This document shows, one piece after another, positions 12,424 to 28,391 of a stretch of DNA of 64,000 bases. Location of the stretch: NCBI GenBank assembly GCA_022592435.1, contig JABYQS010000097.1, forward strand, positions 62,001-126,000, in the 5' to 3' direction. Origin of the DNA: Cerioporus squamosus. Its lineage: Eukaryota; Basidiomycota; Agaricomycetes; Polyporales; Polyporaceae. The stretch's first letter is position 1. Each line of letters begins with the position of its first letter. Below the pieces are notes generated by a model. It was not told where the DNA came from and ran no database searches. It worked only from the letters and a program-made list of their open reading frames with translations. The position numbers were made by a program, and so were the translations under genes.

Positions 12424-13041
12424 GAGGAGTGAAAGGAACGAGGAGGAGAGGGTAGTTTACAGCGCAGGTTTAATTGGCGCGTGGATGGTAGAGGCAGACG
12501 TGTCATGACGCCAACCAGACCCGTCCCAGTCGCCCGCCATCATCAGTTGCCTTAATCGGATATTCTGCGACGACTGGGCGCGCTGTGTCTAAAAGAAGTA
12601 CTTACTAGCCTTTTGGTGGTTCCTTCGTGACTGCCAGTAAGTATGAAGCACAGAACAACGACACTCCTGGTATAGTGCTGTCGTATTGACGACTTGAACT
12701 GGCAATATTAATATCAACGTCGCGATGGTCTATCACCTTCCACTCAACTCAGAGATCTGAAAGTCTAGTACAACTACCTTGGCGTTGCTTATGAACTTGC
12801 ACATCACTACCTCCACGGCAGTCTCCACATCATCCACACAGTTTCAGGCTTCAGCCACGTTTTCAACGTCGTGTGATATGGGTATTCATTGACGTGCGCC
12901 GTACTGCATACATTGGAAAATGGTATCTTTGCTATGCACTAGATCTGGTTCGGTTGCGAGTGCAAGCAACTCCCTCGCTCGATATCGAGACCACTGCACA
13001 GTCAACAGTATGCAATACTGATACAACACGTCGAGCACTCT
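12424..13041. other. Intergenic region upstream of SEC31 and downstream of FMO
   Basis: About 620 bases containing the SEC31 promoter and the FMO 3' flank, partly AT-rich near 12650-12780. No gene seen. Confidence 0.4.
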
Positions 13042-14717
13042 CTACAGATACCAAACCGACTGGTCCTCGAACTCGGGGATACCATGCTCCTCCTCGTACG
13101 CTTCCTGCCACTGCGCAAGACGTTCCATCACGTCCGCCCACTCCTCTTCCGTCCGCGCCCCCTCCAGCCACTCCCTGTCTACACCCAGGTGTACCGCCCG
13201 CTGCCACGCCCTCGCAAGCAGCCTCGCCTTCCCGCGCCCAAGGCGCCTCCAAGGCTCGACATACTTCTTCCCGTCCTGAGGAAGCGCGCCGACGTCCTTC
13301 AGGTACTGGACTACACCATCTTGGTAGTCTTGGTCGGTCTCCGACTCCGCGACGAGGCGGTGGCCGACGTAGTATGGGTCAAGGCCCGCGGCTCGGAGCT
13401 TGTCCTCGCGCTCAACGAGCTCCTGCAGCATTTGCGCATGGGTCGGGAGAACGGACGAGTTTGCAAGTGCATGCGCGATGAGAAGGCTCTGCGCGATGTC
13501 CGACGGGCAGTTCGCAACAAGCACAGGGAGGCCCACGAACGCGAGTGCAGTAGGCGGGATACCCGGTGCGAGGCTGAAGATGTGCTTGTGGGTAGGGAAG
13601 ATGTAGCGGAGGTTCGTGATGAGGGACGGTGCCGTCGTCGAGTTGAACGTGGTGTTGGGGTCGATCGAGAGCACCGACGAGTGCGGCGGACTCAGGAACG
13701 GGACACGGAACTCATAGCCAGTGCCCAGTATCAACGAGTCGACGTCGTCGAGGATGGTGCCGTCCTCAAAGACAATGGAGGTGTTCGTGAAGTACGCGAT
13801 CCGGGGCTTGGGGACAACATTCGCACCCGGTGTCGGCTCGCTGGTCGGAGTGAGGGATTGATATGCCTGCAATATAACTCCTGAGTTGTGCGAACTCGTG
13901 GAGACGTAATTGAAGTGCTTACCACACGTGCCGTCTTGCCCACTTGCAAAGCCGCGTCACGACCGCTCGCTCCGGCACCTACGATGATGACCGTGCGGTT
14001 CGTGTACTTGGCCGGATCTCGGTAGTAGATAGAGTGCAAGATTTCGCGCTTCGGAGTATCCGGTGGGGTGTTCGCAAGCCATCCTTCCGTTCCATCCCAA
14101 TGCGGAACGTGGGGATAATGGTTGTGTCCATTCGCGACAATGAGATGGTCGAAACTCCTTCTGACCTGTGAGGGCCCGTCTGACTGCTGAACCTCGACCT
14201 CAACCTCCCACTCCCCGTGCTCACTGTCTCCCACCCAGTCCGCCGCGACGATCTTGTGGTGAAACCGCAGGTACCCGGTCAAGTTGTAGTGTTTAGCATA
14301 GTCCGCATGGTACTGCTGGACGTATTCGTGCGACGGGAAGAGTGGCGTAAGAGGGGGATACGTGAACCCAGGGTAAGTCATCGTCGGGTGTGGAGTGTTA
14401 GTATGCAGGAGAGGGTACAGCGGAGACTCCGGAAGCTCCGGGGGACGAGGGAGCGGACCTGGAGGGTCGGGAAGCCATACCCCTCCTACATCGCGGCGCT
14501 GCTCATAGAGTATGACCTCCCAACCGTCTCGAACGTCTTCCGGGAGGTCGAAGATAGTCTTGAGGATGGCGAGACCGCCGCTGCCCGCACCGACGATAGC
14601 AATAGACTTGGAAGGATTCCTGATGTCCGGAAGCGCCGAAAAGGACTCCTGGTGTTGCTCGTAGCCGAGAGCGGCTAGGGGGAGCAGAACGAACGTGAAC
14701 GAGGCAAGACGGACCAT
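13042..14717 (-). CDS. Flavin-containing monooxygenase with signal peptide
   Basis: Two exons joined by one GT-AG intron near 13868-13921. The N-terminus MVRLASFTFVLLPLAALG is a good signal peptide. It is followed by the FAD-binding Rossmann motif IAIVGAGSGGLAIL, an FMO-type segment LIVANGHNHYPHVPHWDG, and the NADPH-binding Rossmann motif VIIVGAGASGRDAAL. Downstream come LILGTGYEFRVPFL and the FMO tail with SLAPGIPPTALAFVGLP. The family adds one oxygen atom to N- or S-nucleophiles using NADPH. A signal peptide is unusual because most FMOs are cytosolic or ER-anchored; the product may act in the ER lumen or secretory path. Several Asn-X-Ser/Thr sites (NRT, NTS, NTT) fit that. A decayed copy lies at 32.6-33.3 kb. 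Confidence 0.9.
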
Positions 14718-15694
14718 GGCGACCCACAGCAGAGTCAGGGCAACGCGACGCGGGAGGTAGCAGCCACAGTCGCTAATCGACTGGCATGAGAAGAGTGCTT
14801 ATATGTAGTGTGGGGATGGGGTGCCAGGCTGTTGACGGAACCGTAATTGCTCGATGGAGGAGTGAAATGGCGCAATCTTCTATTGGTGACATGTCTCCTC
14901 CGGTCCAGTTCGAGCTAGTACGCTGACTTACCAAGCCATGAATAATGCCGAAGCTATGGCAGTCAAGCCCTGGCTCCATGACAAAAGGGCGTAAGGATGT
15001 GGTTTCTGGCAGACTTCTGGTCTCAGTCTTCTGACTGCATTTGGCAATCTAGACGCCTCATTGCCCACATTCAACGTCGCCACGTGGTTCCTAGTAGTAG
15101 TATTGCTTAAGGTATGTGGGTACTTGTGCACTAGTGATCACCCGTCATACTAGTTCATTGTTACATTACCTTAGCTCACTACATACAACCTACTGCTACG
15201 TAACTGACTAGAGTAGCACCTTCTGTCCTCGCTGGGTCACAATGGGTGATTTGTCGGGCAGTCTCATCAGTGACTGTGCGCATATCAACATGCTCGTTCT
15301 AACAGCCCACTTACTAGACACTACCTATAAGGGTACAGCTACAGCTTAGTGACTTGATGGGTGCAATTGACTGTTTTCCTGCAAGTAGTTATCAAGTTGA
15401 CCACTAGCGATCGATGTTATCTACTCCAGCAGTAAATACTGAAAGCAGTAGTTATTAAAATTGATACTGAGTATCCTGTAATTATCAGGCTTCTAAATCG
15501 ACGACTTCAACAGTTCGGAGACCAGCGTGTCCTCAAGCGCCGGGCGGTCAGTATGAGAACAAATAGAGATCAACAGCGCCTCCCAGCAAACCGGAGCACT
15601 CGGGCGCTTCTACAACGACCCGCAAGCCATCTTGCAGTTGAAACTTGAAGCTGCAAACCATTGGCGAACTTCAGCAAATAGGACAGTCGCGAGG
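14718..15694. other. Divergent intergenic region FMO / CFT1
   Basis: About 980 bases between two divergently transcribed genes. The part 15100-15500 is AT-richer than the surroundings. No coding signal was recognised. A CATATAAG TATA-like element on the minus strand serves the FMO side. Confidence 0.45.
14798..14805 (-). promoter_or_regulatory. TATA-like element of the FMO gene
   Basis: Reads CATATAAG on the minus strand, 81 bases upstream of the FMO start codon. Confidence 0.4.
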
Positions 15695-18600
15695 ATGCAT
15701 GCTCTCCGTCAAGAAATTCTTCCTCCGAGCGGGGTAGAATTCGCGGCATGTCTCAAGTTCACGCCGTCAACGCTGTCTGAGGCAGGCTCCTCGTCGTCAC
15801 AAACAGGCCGCGTACTCTTCAATGTCGTTGTGGCACGCTCAAGTCTTCTCCGCATCTTCGAAGTCAGGCAAGAGCCGGCCCCGGTGTCGACGCAGCAGGA
15901 CGATGAGAAGGAGCGGCGCGCGAGCGTGCGCAAGGGTACGGAGGCGGTGGAAGGAGAGGTCGAGATGGACAGGACGGGAGACGGGTTCGTGAATGTGGAC
16001 ACGGTCAAGGTGAATACGCTTCGGGTAACGAGTCCTTTGTCGTCGCTGCAGACAGCAATGCCATTCCTCGTTCTCCATTCCCGACGACGCGCGCGAGTTC
16101 TTGCCAGTGGGAACCTTTGCTGACCCGTGTCCGTGTCGTCTTCAGTCTACTGGTCAGAATGGCGTCTCCCACCCGACCGTCGACCGTTTCTACCTTGTTC
16201 GCGAGCATCGACTACATGGCACCGTCACCGGACTGGAGACCGTGCGTACTGTGCACTCGCTGGAGGATAGGCTAGACAGGCTGTTGGTGTCGTTCAAGGA
16301 CGCGAAGGTGCGTCGTGGTCATCTCACCGCAGTGTACCTTCTCTCATCTCTATGTACCACAGATCGCACTTTTGGAATGGTCAGACGCTACTCACGACGT
16401 TCTCACCGTCTCAATACATACATATGAAAGGGCTCCTCAGTTGGTGCGTGTCCGTTCTCTCTTTCCTCCTTCGCCGCAGCACACTCCTTCACGCTTTACT
16501 GACATGCATGCAGATGACGCTAGATGCCCCGCTCTTCCGCTCAGACCTTCGCGTCGATCCTCTCTCCCGATGCGCGGCGCTCTCTCTGCCAAAGGACGCG
16601 TTCGCCATTCTTCCGTTCTATCAGAGTCAAGCAGAGCTCGACCTGATGGAACAGGAGACCAGCCAAGCGAGAGACGTCCCGTATTCTCCTAGCTTCATCC
16701 TCGACCTCGCGAACGACGTCGACAAGCGGATACGAAACGTCATCGACTTCGCATTCCTGCCTGGGTTCCACAATCCCACGATAGCAGTGCTGTGCCAGTA
16801 TCAACAGACGTGGACCGGGTAGGTCAGCTGGGAGTTCCTCTTGCGCATATACTGACGTCCGCACAGACGACTGAAGGAGTACAAGGATACGGTCGGCCTC
16901 TACATCTTCACGCTCGACCTCATCACGAACAACTACCCTGTGATCACCAGCGTTGAGGGCCTGCCCTACGACTGCTTCGCGATCACGCCGTGCTCGACCG
17001 CCACCGGCGGAGTCGTCATCCTCGCCGCCAACTCCATCCTGTTCGTCGATCAGTCCGGCCGCCGTGTCATCCTGCCTGTCAACGGGTGGCCCCCGAGGAT
17101 CACCGACCTGCCGATGCCGACGCTGACGACGCAGGAGCAGGCACGCAATCTCCTGCTCGAAGGAAGCCGCTTCTCGTTCGTGGACGAGCGCACGCTTTTC
17201 CTGTTCCTTCGCGATGGCACAGTGTACCCCGTGGAGCTGATCCAGGATGGGAGCAGGGTGTCGCGCCTGTCGATGTCTCCTGCGATCTCCCAGACGACCA
17301 TTCCGGCTGTCGTGAAGAGGATTGGGGACGACCATCTGTTCGTTGGCAGCATCGTCGGCCCTTCTGTTCTGCTCCGTACCGAGCGAGTCGAGGAGGAGAT
17401 CGTCGATGAGGACGTCGAGATGGCACCTGGCCCCGCTGTCGCAGACACTGTCACCAATGTCGACATGATCGACGACGACGAAGGTAAGCCGTGCGCTCCT
17501 GTGTGAACGTTTGTTCGCTCATGGATTACTTCCAGATCTCTACGGACCATCGACAGACGCGGAGAAGTCTGCAGCGAACGGTATCACTAACGGGACCACT
17601 GACTCAGTGCCTAAGCGTGTCGTGGTGCACCTCTCCCTATGTGATGCGATCCCCGCTCATGGACCCATCTCCGACATGACGTTCGGTATTGCGCGCAATG
17701 GCGTACGTAGCCTGCCCGTCATATGTGTACTGCCACTTACAGATTTTCCACAGGATCGACAAGTCCCGGAGCTGATGGCAGCTACGGGTTCAGGACATTT
17801 AGGTGGCTTCCACCTCTTCCAGGTACGAACATCGGTTTCATCACGCCGGACAAAGTTAACGAAGGACATGGTAACAGAGGGACATGCCGACGCGCTCAAA
17901 ACGCAAACTGCATGCCATTGGAGGCGGTCGCGGGATGTGGTCGCTACCTATCCGACAGTCGGTCAAGTCCAATGGAGGGACATTCGATAAGCCAACAAAC
18001 CCCCTCCGCGGAGAGTTCGACACGGTCATCATCAGCACGGACGCCAATCCTTCGCCAGGGCTGTCGCGGGTTCGTGGTTCTCAGCAGCTTCTTCAAGGCG
18101 TTGTGCTCACCTCATGCCAGATCGCTACGCGCTCTTCCCAGTCGGACATCACCATCACGACTCGTATCCCAGGAGTGACGCTTGGCGCCGCTCCATTCTT
18201 CCAAGGCACAGCGATCCTGCACGTCATGTTCAACGTCAGCAATGTCATCCGAGTGCTTGAACCTGGTATGTAGAAGCATGCATAGGACCGTACCATTGGC
18301 TGACAGGAACGCAGACGGGACCGAGCGACAGAGCATCAAGGACCTCGATGGCAGCACGTCGAGACCGAGGATCAAGTCGTGTAGCATCTGCGACCCGTTC
18401 ATCCTCATCATCCGGGAAGACGACACCATAGGACTGTTCATTGGAGAGATCGAGCGAGGTAAGATCAGGCGGAAGGACATGTCGCCGATGGGAGAGAAGG
18501 TTAATACTTCCGGACTGCTCTTGTTGAGGAACCTCCGTGCTCACTCTGATGCCGATGCAGACGTCCAGGTATCTAGCTGGATACTTCTACACGGATACGA

Positions 18601-21360
18601 GCGGGCTCTTCCAAACGTTTTTGAACGTGGAGGTTCCTGCAGAGACACCAACGTCCACGCTACAGGGTGCCATGAACGCGGGAAGCAGGAGTCAGTGGCT
18701 GGTTCTCGTCCGCCCGCAAGGCGTTGTTGAGGTGAGGGCTCCTACATTGAACTCTGACATGCACCTGACCATCCACCTGACAGATCTGGACGCTGCCGAA
18801 GCTCGCATTGGCGTTCTCCACGACACTTTTGGCTACCCTTGACCCGGTGATTACCGACTCGCTGGAGCCTCCCGCCCTGTCGCTGCCGCAGGATCCACCA
18901 AGAAAACCACAAGAGCTCGACATCGAGCAAATCGTCATAGCGCCTCTTGGGGAGTCGCAACCTCGCCCGCATCTCATTGTACGTGTCTGCGTCAAGATGA
19001 AGCGCAGGGTAGTTCTAACAAGGATCCTCCTGCACAGGTTTTCCTCCGTTCGGGATTGCTTGCGATCTACGAGGCGGTTGCGACGGCGCCTCCCGCGGAG
19101 CCACTGCCCTCTACCCGATCCTCGACGCTTCTTGTCAAGTTTATCAAGGTCGTGTCCAGGGCATTCGACATACAGCACACAGAAGAGGAGCAGAGATCAG
19201 TATTAGCCGAGCTGAAGCGCATTTCGCGCCAACTTCTGCCCTTCGTGACTTCTCCTGCGCCGGGCCAGACGTATTCTGGGGTGTTCTTCACTGGCGATCG
19301 ACCATGCTGGATAGTCTCGACGGACAAGGGCGGAGTGCGAGTGTTCCCTTCCGGCCACAATGTCGTGCACGCGTTCACGACATGCTCCCTGTGGGAGTCC
19401 AGGGGAGACTTCCTTCTCTATTCTGAAGAGGTACGTGCGGGTGCCTGCGAGGTGCTCGACCGATGGCACCGAGCGGAGAGCTGACTTCATGACGTGCGTG
19501 TCCAGGGCCCCAGTCTGGTGCAATGGATGCCTGGCGTGCTCCTGGACGCCCATCTGCCCGCGCGCTTCATCCCACGTTCGCGGCCTTACTCAAACATCGT
19601 GTTTGATGCCTCGACTTCGCTGGTCGTCGCGGCCTCGTCGTTCATGAACCGGTTCGCGTCATATGACGAAGATGGGAACATCGTCTGGGAGCCTGATAGT
19701 GAGTGTATAAAGGGTCGCTATCTCTTGTCTGCGCGCGGCTACTGACTAGTGCGATCTCATCGCAGGCCCTAACATCTCTTTCCCTCACTGCGAGACCTCA
19801 ACGCTCGAGCTTATCTCGCCTGATGGCTGGATTACGATGGACGGGTACGCACGCAGCTCGCGTCGATGTGAAGTGCCGCTGACTGGTGGCGTGTGCAGGT
19901 TCGAGTTTGCGCCGAACGAGTTCGTCAACTGCGTCGTGTCAATCCCGCTTGAGACCATGAGTACGGAGTCTGGGATGAAGGACTTCATCGCGGTTGGCAC
20001 CACGATCAATCGAGGCGAGGATCTCGCAGTAAAGGGCGCGGTGAGTGCAGAGCTGTTTGTTCGATAACCCAGGGCTGACGCGCCATATCCATGCCGGTCT
20101 AGGTGTACATCTTCGAGATCGTCGAGGTGGTGCCAGACCCAAGCACGAACATCAAGCGTTGGTGGCGGCTAAAGCTGCTGTGCCGCGACGACGCAAAGGG
20201 CCCCGTAACCTTCTTGTGTGGGATGAACGGGTACCTCGTCTCGTCCATGGGGCAGAAGGTATGTGTGTGCCCTGATGGTCCCTTCATGAGCGTGGGTGTT
20301 CCGCCGGCATGTCCTGACATACGCTGCGCAGATTTTCGTACGAGCGTTCGATCTAGACGAACGGTTAGTCGGCGTAGCATTCCTCGACGTCGGGGTGTAC
20401 GTGACCTCTCTACGGGCGGTCAAGAACCTCCTGGTGATTGGCGACGCAGTCAAGAGCGTGTGGTTTGTGGCGTTCCAGGTCGGTTACTCGTTGCTCGTGG
20501 TGTTCTGCTGCTCTGAGTGTCTGCTGACCGACTTCGCGGGCACATAGGAGGACCCGTACAAGCTTGTGATCCTCGGAAAGGACCCGCACCGCTGCTGCGT
20601 GACAAGAGCCGACCTGTTCTTTGCCGACGGGCACGTCTCTCTTGTGACCTGTGACGAAGAAGGGTTGTCAGAATCTACGCATACGACCCTCATGGTACGT
20701 CCTGTCTCGTCCTACCGGCCAGCGTAAGCGAGGAACGGCCCGGACTGACTGTGCGATGTAGACCCGGAATCGAAGAGCGGCCAGCACCTTCTTTGCCGCA
20801 CCGAGTTCCATGGTCAGACAGAGTATCGGAGCTCGCTGCTGGTGGCCCGTAGACCGAAGAACGGAGACCCGGAAATTCCCCAGGCCCGGCTGGTGTGCGG
20901 TACGCAGTTTCCATGAAATCGAGGGTTCCTGCGTCTGACGCCGTTTGTGCTCGTGTTTGTGTTTGTGTTTGTCCGCTTCTAGGTTCGGTCGACGGCTCGC
21001 TCACGACGCTAACCTACGTCGACGAGAGCGCAGACAAGCGCCTCCACCTGTTGCAGGGCCAGCTGATCCGCACCGTGCAGCATGTAGCGGCTCTTAACCC
21101 CAAGGCCTTCCGGTGCGTAGCTCCTAGTTCCGCGCGTGCTTATGTAGCAGTGAACCGATACTGATACACACGATACTCGACGCAGCATGGTGCGAAACGA
21201 GTATGTCTCGAGGCCGCTATCAAAAGGGATACTGGACGGAAACCTGCTGGCGACGTTCGAGGAGCTGCCTATCGCTCGCCAGCACGAAGTGACTCGCCAG
21301 ATTGGCACCGACCGGGCTACGGTGCTCAAGGACTGGGTGGCCCTCGTCGGGGCATGGTGA
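15695..21360 (+). CDS. CFT1: Cleavage and polyadenylation factor subunit CFT1 / CPSF160
   Basis: A large multi-exon gene. The chosen start gives MHALRQEILPPSGVEFAA, matching the CPSF160 family opening; an upstream in-frame ATG would add residues that do not match. The body has the three-propeller architecture of the DDB1/Rse1/CPSF160 superfamily, with beta-strand-rich segments and loops such as TPSTLSEAG, QLIRTVQHVAALNPKAF and SVDGSLTTLTYVDE in the C-terminal CPSF_A region. It ends with a helical tail, RQIGTDRATVLKDWVALVGAW. In yeast and animals this protein scaffolds recognition of the AAUAAA signal and pre-mRNA 3'-end cleavage in the nucleus. Many introns of 50-60 bases interrupt it, so exact internal boundaries need transcript data. 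The related Rse1 and DDB1 are excluded by the N-terminus. Confidence 0.9.
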
Positions 21361-22384
21361 TCCGTGTAACTACGCTTCTAGTGCATCGGGTTCATGTTTT
21401 TGCTGTATCTCTTAGAGCATAATGTGAGTGGTGTTTTGCCTGACCACCGCGCGAGACAGGAGGCGTGCGGAGCGTCTTCCGCATGTTCTTCGTCTCGCTG
21501 CGCGTCTGTTGGACGACTTCCGCCGGATCAATCGTCAGACGCAGAGCCCTCGTGTGTGGCCGTCGCCTCATGGCCTCGTCGTGCTACTATACTGCGACTC
21601 CGACTCCACGTTTACCTCCAATCAGGCCGCCAATGTTGTGGCAGCGAATAGTGCAATGGCGATGGTAGGACCCGGTCAGAGAACATTGACGGACTGATGC
21701 CTTCATAGATGGTCCGAACCTAGTCTGGTGCGTGTGTCATCTTCAAGTTCCCGCGTTCATGGACGATGTCGATGACCGATGACGCCAGGTGAGTTATATC
21801 AGTCCGCCCGTCACGCACGCAGGGATGTTCTCATGGAGATGCATTGCAGCCAGACGTGTATTGGAAGATGCCCCCTTCCCCAGACCTATCTCACTTCACA
21901 TCCCAGTCCCCGTGCTCGGGCACGGGCAATCTGCTGGCAAGCTGCGGCCCGGCGTACGCGCGGGGCGTGCCAGGTGTGCACTGTGCAGATATTGGCCCGC
22001 ATGTTCGCCAAATGGAATACTCGTGTACGTGAACATGCCTTCCCTTCGCAGCGGGTTTCCCTGATCGTCTAGACCGCGGCACTTATGAGTGCACGGTACA
22101 TGAAACATGAACATGATACATATACAGGGGTACCTTGTGCTGTCCGACCTCCCCGCCTTGCCAGCTCACGGCTGCTCATGCTCACGATGCTCTCGACACT
22201 CGGGTTCGATTCCAAAGGCGCCAGCCGCAATAATAATGGCGGCTCCCGAGTACGTATACTTTCCCCTCCTCGTCGACGCGGTCTGGTATGCTCACTTATC
22301 CTCCAGTTCCTCCCCAACGCGTCCAGGGGCTTCTCCGTCCACGTCTTCAAGAACCCTACGCTACCCACCCATTCCCTCCCTCCA
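21361..22384. other. Intergenic region downstream of CFT1
   Basis: About 1 kb. Overlapping open frames at 21394-21697 (up to 89 codons) and 21779-22082 have no recognisable motif. An open frame continuous with the next gene reaches back to 22085, but its residues look non-coding, so the start at 22385 was preferred. Confidence 0.4.
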
Positions 22385-24175
22385 ATGCCGCCCGCGCCAG
22401 TGATTCCGTCCAAGTATGACACGCGCCCCTCTAATGGCGGCGGACAGCAGTGGAACAGACAGCAGAGCTATCATGCGCCACACACCGACTCGGAGCGGAA
22501 GCAGCTGCAAGCAGCGCCACCGCCACCCTCGCAAGACCACCGTCTCATCCATGTCCCTGCAGCTAGCCAGGCATGGCCGGTCGAGACGAAGCCCTCCAAG
22601 TCCGCAAAGAGCTACGGCATATACCCGAGCCTCGTCGGGGACGTCTACGTCTACGAGCGCTCCATCTCCTCGGTATCATTTGATGACGAGTTGGCGAGTT
22701 CTCCATCATCCGAGTCGTCAAGCTCCAGCGACTCGGATCTCTACGATGACCGCGACCGCAACGGCAACACAGCCACATACTCGGGAAATTTCAATGCGGA
22801 GATCTCGTCGACCCGGGCGAGCAGTTCCACGGAGACCTTGGAGAGCACTCTGACAGCGAGAGCGGCGCCGGGTGCGCGGCTTCCCAATGTTGCCTCCTCT
22901 CTTCCACCACCCCAGCCCCTCCCCGCTATCGCTGCGCCCCCTCGCTCTGCATCGACGCGCCCCCAGCAGCCACACTTGGACAGGGAGAGCTCGACCGTTG
23001 CCGTTGCACGCTCGGCTGTCCCGTTGACACGCGCAGAAAGCCGCGTACAAAGGAGTATTTCTATCTCACACGCGGCCGCGGTGCCCCCGATCCAGCTTGC
23101 CTCTGTCCCCCTCGACCACGCCTCCGACAGCGACAGCGAGACCGTTATCTCTGAAACGCACGGAAACGACATGGTCGTCGACATGCTTGGTGCCCAGTGG
23201 GCGGCGCCGACGAGCTACTCCTCGTATCCCTCGCGGAGCTCAACACCGTCCCGCAGGAACTCAGACGACCGCGTGTTCTCGAGCACGTACAGACGCGACG
23301 CTCCTCCGCGCGACGCAACGCGCCCCAGTGCGTACCGCGAGGATAGCGGCAGCAGCCTGCGCGGAGACGAGCCCCGCGCGCCGCCTGGGCTGTCTGGGGC
23401 TGTTGCCACGCCGTCTGGGCCTGATGGACGGCCACGCAGTCCGCCTCGCACGGGGCCGCTCTCGTCATCGCCGCCATCAGCTCCGCCTCTGGCGCGCACC
23501 CCGAGCTCCCGTCAAAGTCCCCCCGCGGCGCCCGGCAGGAGCGGAGAGATGGGCTCTTCCTCGTACCCTCCACCACCATCGTCGCACCCACAGCCCCCGT
23601 CGTCGTCCTTCGCGGCGTCCTCGCCGCCCCGCCGCGAGGTGCGCGCGCCCTCCCCGCAGCACAACACGCCTCCCACGAGCATCCTGCCAAGCGCCGGGCA
23701 GGCGCCCTCGCCCCAGGGCAGTCCCACCGCCCCCGGAAACATGAACGCGCTCGTTGTCGCCGCGGTAGCCAAGCGCAGCGTCCGCTGGACCGAGAACCTC
23801 GTTTGCCCGTCTCCTGTTCCCCCGGAGAGCCGCAGAAAGGGCTGGTACAACCGCCGCGGGTGAGCCTATCTGATCGTGTGAGAGTGTTGCGAGAACCTCA
23901 ACACTAACGCTGCACCTGTAGGGACCAGCTCTGGACAAACGATGGCCAGTACAAGATGCCCCCGCCAGGGATGGAATACCCACCGGACCTTGCTGTGAGT
24001 TACCGCGTTCTGCAACATGCTATCTCGGTGTGCTGATGTCGTGGAATAGTACTACCCTGAGCCTAATCAGGGTTGGATGAACGAGGACGGCGTGCGCATC
24101 GACATGCAGCATCGACTCATCCCCAAACAGCCCCTCCGTTCCGCGCTCAAACGCTCCAAGCCGCTCAACGCATAA
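22385..24175 (+). CDS. Conserved disordered Ser/Pro-rich protein of unknown function
   Basis: Three exons with introns after RRKGWYNRRG near 23861 and after EYPPDLA near 23994. Most of the protein is low-complexity Ser/Pro/Arg sequence, including a serine cluster SSPSSESSSSSDSDLYDD. The C-terminal 80 or so residues look folded and conserved: KRSVRWTENLVCPSPVP, then QLWTNDGQYKMPPPGMEYP, then PEPNQGWMNEDGVRIDM and a basic tail LRSALKRSKPLNA. I do not recognise a named domain. The Met at 22385 (MPPAPVIPSKYDTRP) was chosen because upstream in-frame residues lack any coding bias; starts at 22085 or in between are possible. No membrane segment or signal peptide is visible. Confidence 0.7.
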
Positions 24176-24647
24176 TTTTCTCTCCAACTTTCCCCTGGTT
24201 CCGCGCTCCTCTCGCTTTCAGCATACCTTTTGCCCTATCTTTATTCGTCAGAGGAGCCTAATGCCCTCAGATTTACAACTGTATACTATACGACGCCACG
24301 ACACCCCCACGACGCCCACGACGACGGAGATGGAGCGGAGGCGGTGGAAGTGGAAGTGGCACTGTGGAAGACGGTGCGCTCTATGATATGATCCGTTTTA
24401 TGACTATGACGGAGTCCGCCTGGGGGCGGAGCAAGCAGTAGTGCCGCACTGGCGGCGACAGCGACAGCAGAGATGTAAATTATGTCATGTAGTACTAGCA
24501 CTAGGATACACCATGAGATCAATGCTATGCGATACATCTATCCGGCGACGCTTGACTGTCCGAAGGTCCGATACCGATACAAGCAAGTCGTAGAGATACA
24601 GCAGGGGATGGGATGGTGGGTAGCCTCCTCCAGGAAGTCAGGAAAGG
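24176..24647. other. Convergent intergenic region
   Basis: Shared 3' flank of two convergent genes. No gene seen. Confidence 0.5.
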
Positions 24648-28076
<3,429 letters not shown>

Positions 28077-28391
28077 GATGCGCAGCTGAGAATTCTAGGG
28101 TACACAGTAGTGTACTTTGTTGCTGTAGAGGTCCGATACCGCGTTCGCAAACCCAAGAAAAGAGCTGGAAGTCGAGAAGCGAGGTGGAAGAGCAGAGACA
28201 GAGACGCGACAGGACGCGACTCGCGCGCGCTGGTGTCGCGCCTGAACAGCCACGTGATCCTGAGGCTTTCGCGCGCCTAAATGCTGGACTTGGTCTCAGG
28301 ATGAGTTTTGTCAGCTGGTTCCCTCCCGCCACCTCGCGGTCCTCGCCGCCATTCATCTGCTACTTGTCCCTACTACCTCCATACTTCCGCC
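28077..28391. promoter_or_regulatory. Divergent promoter RecQ / GPN2
   Basis: Only 315 bases separate the start codons of the RecQ helicase gene on the minus strand and the GPN2 gene on the plus strand. An in-frame stop directly upstream of the RecQ Met confirms its start, so both promoters lie in this interval. No TATA box is evident. Confidence 0.55.

Noticed and set aside
22180..22225. GGTTCGATTCC, a tRNA B-box-like sequence
   Set aside because: No matching A box, acceptor stem or T-stem pairing around it.
22085..22384. Longer N-terminus for the disordered protein starting at 22085
   Set aside because: Continuous frame but with unrelated composition; the Met at 22385 gives a sensible Pro-rich start.
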